DNA from: an uncultured Dechloromonas sp.
GTDB lineage: Bacteria; Pseudomonadota; Gammaproteobacteria; Burkholderiales; Rhodocyclaceae
Direction of reading: 5' to 3'
Assembly (NCBI GenBank): GCA_946477505.1
Contig: CAMKYP010000172.1
Coordinates: 1-7,953 of the forward strand
DNA: 7,953 nucleotides
Shown here: one piece after another, positions 6,091-7,953 of the stretch
Layout of the letters: each line of letters starts with the position of its first letter
Position numbering within the stretch: the first letter of the stretch is position 1
Program-made: the position numbers and the translations under genes
Notes under the pieces: generated by a model
What the model saw: only the letters and a program-made list of their open reading frames with translations
What the model was told of the DNA's origin: nothing
The model's database searches: none

Positions 6091-6096
6091 TATAAT
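6091..6096 (+). promoter_or_regulatory. Perfect -10 box TATAAT, probably giving a leaderless mRNA
   Basis: TATAAT ends 7 bases before the ATG at 6104, so a normal start site would fall at 6103 or 6104, on or next to the A of the start codon. No convincing -35 hexamer lies 16-18 bases upstream (6067-6074 reads GACAGATG), and there is no correctly placed extended -10 TG. Confidence 0.5.
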
Positions 6097-6103
6097 GCCG
6101 GCC

Positions 6104-7738
6104 ATGCAAGCCCGTTCCCTTCTCTCCGCCATCGAGCGCTTCCTGCTGTCGCCGTTCAGCCTCGTGCTGGCCGTGCTGATCGCTTTCGTGCTGAATGCCT
6201 ACAGCCTGCCGCTGACCGACGTGGACGAGGGGGCATTCTCGGAGGCGACGCGCGAGATGATGGCGCGCGGCAACCTGGTGTCGCCGACCCTGAACGATGC
6301 GCCGCGCCACGATAAGCCCATCCTGATCTACTGGGCGCAGGCCGCGTCGGTCAGCGTGCTCGGCGTCAGTGAAATCGGCTTCCGCTTGCCGTCCATCGTC
6401 TTCGCCGTGCTGTGGATGCTCGCCCTCTACCGCTTCTGCGCCCGCCATGCCGACCGGCGGACGGCGCAGGTGGCGGCGCTGGTCATGGCGCTGTCGCTGG
6501 CCGTCGGCTTCATCGCCAAGGCGGCGATTTCCGATGCCCTGCTCAATCTGTTCATCGCGCTGTCGATGTTCGGCATCTACGACTATTTTTGTGCCGAGCG
6601 CGACGGCAAGCCGACGCGGCGCCTGCTCTATTACACCTACGCCATGCTTGGCCTCGGCTTCCTGACCAAGGGGCCGGTCGCCGTCTTCTTCCCGCTGCTG
6701 GTCAGCGGCCTGTTCTTCCTGTCGGCTGGCGCCTGGCGGGCCTGGCTGCGCGCCATCTTCTTCTGGCCGGGCTGGCTGGTTTTCCTGGCCATCGTCGTGC
6801 CTTGGCATGTGGCGGTTTTTCTCGATCAGGGCGATGCCTTTTTCCGCGGCTTCTACCTCAAGCACAACGTCAATCGCTACTCGAACACCTTCGAGGGGCA
6901 CGGCGGCAAGTGGTATTACTACCTTGTCGTCGCTCCCTTTGTGCTGATGCCCTTCTTCGGTTGGCTGCTCGCCATCGTCGGCAAGGTCGGCGGCCGGCTG
7001 CGCCGGACGCCGCTCGGCACCAGGCGGGGCGACGGCCTGTTCGAACGCTTCCTGCTCATCTGGTTCGTCGTCGTCTTCGTCTTCTTCTCGTTTTCGGGTA
7101 CGCAACTGCCGCATTACCTGCTCTACGGCTGTACGCCGGTTTTCATCCTGCTCGCTGCCTATCGGCCGGAAAACGAGCGGCGCTGGCTGGCTTACCTGCC
7201 GCTGATTCTCTTCGCGCTGGTTTTGGCGGCTCTGCCGGAAATTCTTGCCTTGGCTGCTGGCAAGGCCGGCAAGCCGTTCGAGAAAACCCTGCTCGACGGC
7301 CTGGTAGTGGCCTTTTCCGACGAAGCGCGCTGGCTGCTGCCGCTGCTGGCGGTCGTTTCCATCGGGCTGGCGCTGTGGCGCAGCCTGCCGGTATGGCAGG
7401 GCGTGGTGTTGGCCGGCTTGGTGCAGGCGTTGATGGTCACGGCCGTCATTGCCCCGCGCGCCATCGGCGTCACGCAGGGGCCGATCCGTGAGGCGGCCCG
7501 CGTCGCCCAGGAGGCTGGCGGCAATGTCGTTGCCTGGCGCATCATCATGCCCAGCTTCAGCGTCTACCGGCAGGCGGCGACACCGACGCGCGTGCCGGTC
7601 GAAGGCGAACTGGTGCTCACCCGCACCGACCGCCAGCATGAGGTGCAAGCCTTGCTGACCCCAGGGCTGCGCATGACCAATCTATACCAGAAGAGTTTCG
7701 TCACGCTGGCCCGCGTCGAGCGCGAGGAGCGGCCGTGA
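6104..7738 (+). CDS. ArnT-like membrane glycosyltransferase (GT83/PMT superfamily)
   Basis: This inner-membrane protein of 544 residues has about a dozen hydrophobic segments (the first at about 16-32) and a smaller soluble C-terminal part (from about 455). Such enzymes move a sugar from a polyprenyl-phosphate carrier to an acceptor on the periplasmic face; ArnT adds L-Ara4N to lipid A. Family signatures are the first periplasmic loop LTDVDEGAFSEATREMMARG (37-56), with the acidic D39/D41/E42 group, followed by NDAPRHDKPILIYW (64-77), D144 in KAAISDALLNLF, LTKGPVAVFFP (187-197), VPWHVAV (232-238), YLKHNVNRYSNTFEGHGGKW (251-270) and SGTQLPHYLLYGCTP (331-345). The real donor and acceptor are unknown, so no arnT symbol is given. 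TTG 6077 and ATG 6095 are in frame upstream, but ATG 6104 is preferred because 6095 lies within the TATAAT box; none has a Shine-Dalgarno. The stop overlaps the next gene's start. Confidence 0.88.
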   Translation: MQARSLLSAIERFLLSPFSLVLAVLIAFVLNAYSLPLTDVDEGAFSEATREMMARGNLVSPTLNDAPRHDKPILIYWAQAASVSVLGVSEIGFRLPSIVFAVLWMLALYRFCARHADRRTAQVAALVMALSLAVGFIAKAAISDALLNLFIALSMFGIYDYFCAERDGKPTRRLLYYTYAMLGLGFLTKGPVAVFFPLLVSGLFFLSAGAWRAWLRAIFFWPGWLVFLAIVVPWHVAVFLDQGDAFFRGFYLKHNVNRYSNTFEGHGGKWYYYLVVAPFVLMPFFGWLLAIVGKVGGRLRRTPLGTRRGDGLFERFLLIWFVVVFVFFSFSGTQLPHYLLYGCTPVFILLAAYRPENERRWLAYLPLILFALVLAALPEILALAAGKAGKPFEKTLLDGLVVAFSDEARWLLPLLAVVSIGLALWRSLPVWQGVVLAGLVQALMVTAVIAPRAIGVTQGPIREAARVAQEAGGNVVAWRIIMPSFSVYRQAATPTRVPVEGELVLTRTDRQHEVQALLTPGLRMTNLYQKSFVTLARVEREERP

Positions 7739-7953
7739 AGGACGACGCACTGCACGCCCGGCGTCCAGGCTTCGATGCCGGCCTGCTCGCCAGTTGCCTG
7801 CTGATGGCGATGGCGCTGGTCGGCGTCTGGTACGGCGGTAACTGGCAGGGTGGTTTCCTGGCCGGGCAGGCGGTCAGCAGCTATCTGCCGCCGGTTTTCT
7901 GGGAGTCATTGACCACGCTCGGCGATGCCCGCGTCCAGCTCGCCCTGGTGCTG
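7735..7953 (+). CDS. Membrane protein, probable PAP2-family phosphatase, 3' end beyond window
   Basis: The frame opens with GTG at 7735, overlapping the preceding TGA as GTGA, with a strong GAGGAG (7724-7729) 5 bases upstream, and stays open through the last base (73 residues). It shows a short basic N-terminus, a membrane segment (about 16-33, GLLASCLLMAMALVGVWY), then FWESLTTLGDARVQLALVL at 55-73. The 'W-x-x-L-T-x-L-G-D' entry into a second membrane helix is typical of PAP2 (type 2 phosphatidic acid phosphatase) proteins. The catalytic KX6RP, PSGH and SRX5HX3D motifs would lie beyond the edge and are not seen. Coupling to an ArnT-like transferase suggests that it acts on a lipid phosphate, such as recycling polyprenyl diphosphate or dephosphorylating lipid A. 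That is inference. Confidence 0.7.
   Translation, partial: MKDDALHARRPGFDAGLLASCLLMAMALVGVWYGGNWQGGFLAGQAVSSYLPPVFWESLTTLGDARVQLALVL

Noticed and set aside
6032..7648. A 538-codon open frame on the minus strand opposite the ArnT-like gene.
   Set aside because: Its product is a run of Arg, Gln, Glu, Asp and His with no hydrophobic core, as expected from the complement of a membrane-protein gene. The plus-strand frame has clear family motifs.

Overview
The window reads as a stretch of chromosome from a betaproteobacterium, most likely of the Rhodocyclales (Dechloromonas/Azonexus/Zoogloea-like). This is inferred from high GC, a phasin (polyhydroxyalkanoate storage), a PEP-CTERM exported protein, a PurT and several proteins of betaproteobacterial character. 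No mobile element, tRNA, rRNA, CRISPR array or phage gene is visible, and every non-coding gap is under 200 bases.

Layout. (1) Positions 1-469, minus strand: the N-terminal 156 residues of a basic Ala/Pro/Lys-rich protein that runs off the left edge. (2) It is divergent from rpiA (599-1267, plus), which is followed after 61 bases, with no terminator between, by a phasin-like gene (1329-1859). A strong intrinsic terminator at 1887-1910 closes this unit. (3) Positions 2009-3442, plus: a secreted phytase-like esterase with a C-terminal PEP-CTERM sorting signal, closed by a terminator at 3467-3500 whose T tract touches the purT stop codon. (4) Positions 3500-4699, minus: purT, with a well-formed sigma70 promoter at 4735-4763. 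(5) Positions 4885-5952, plus: an exported protein of unknown function with a BamE/SmpA-like C-terminal segment, with its own candidate promoter and terminator. (6) Positions 6104-7738, plus: a membrane GT83/ArnT-like glycosyltransferase. It overlaps by 4 bases the start of a second membrane protein (7735 to the right edge), probably a PAP2 phosphatase; both point to lipid or cell-envelope modification.

Functionally the window mixes central metabolism (RpiA in the pentose phosphate pathway, PurT in purine synthesis), carbon-storage granules (phasin) and envelope biology (PEP-CTERM protein, unknown exported protein, ArnT-like/PAP2 pair). RpiA makes ribose 5-phosphate, the source of the PRPP used in purine synthesis, so rpiA and purT are metabolically linked, though nothing here shows co-regulation.

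I do not see a clearly new multigene system. The observations most worth a second look are: a candidate leaderless mRNA for the ArnT-like gene (a perfect TATAAT placed 7 bases before the ATG, with no Shine-Dalgarno), the translationally coupled ArnT-like/PAP2-like pair, the uncharacterised multi-part exported protein at 4885-5952, and the PEP-CTERM phytase-like protein.
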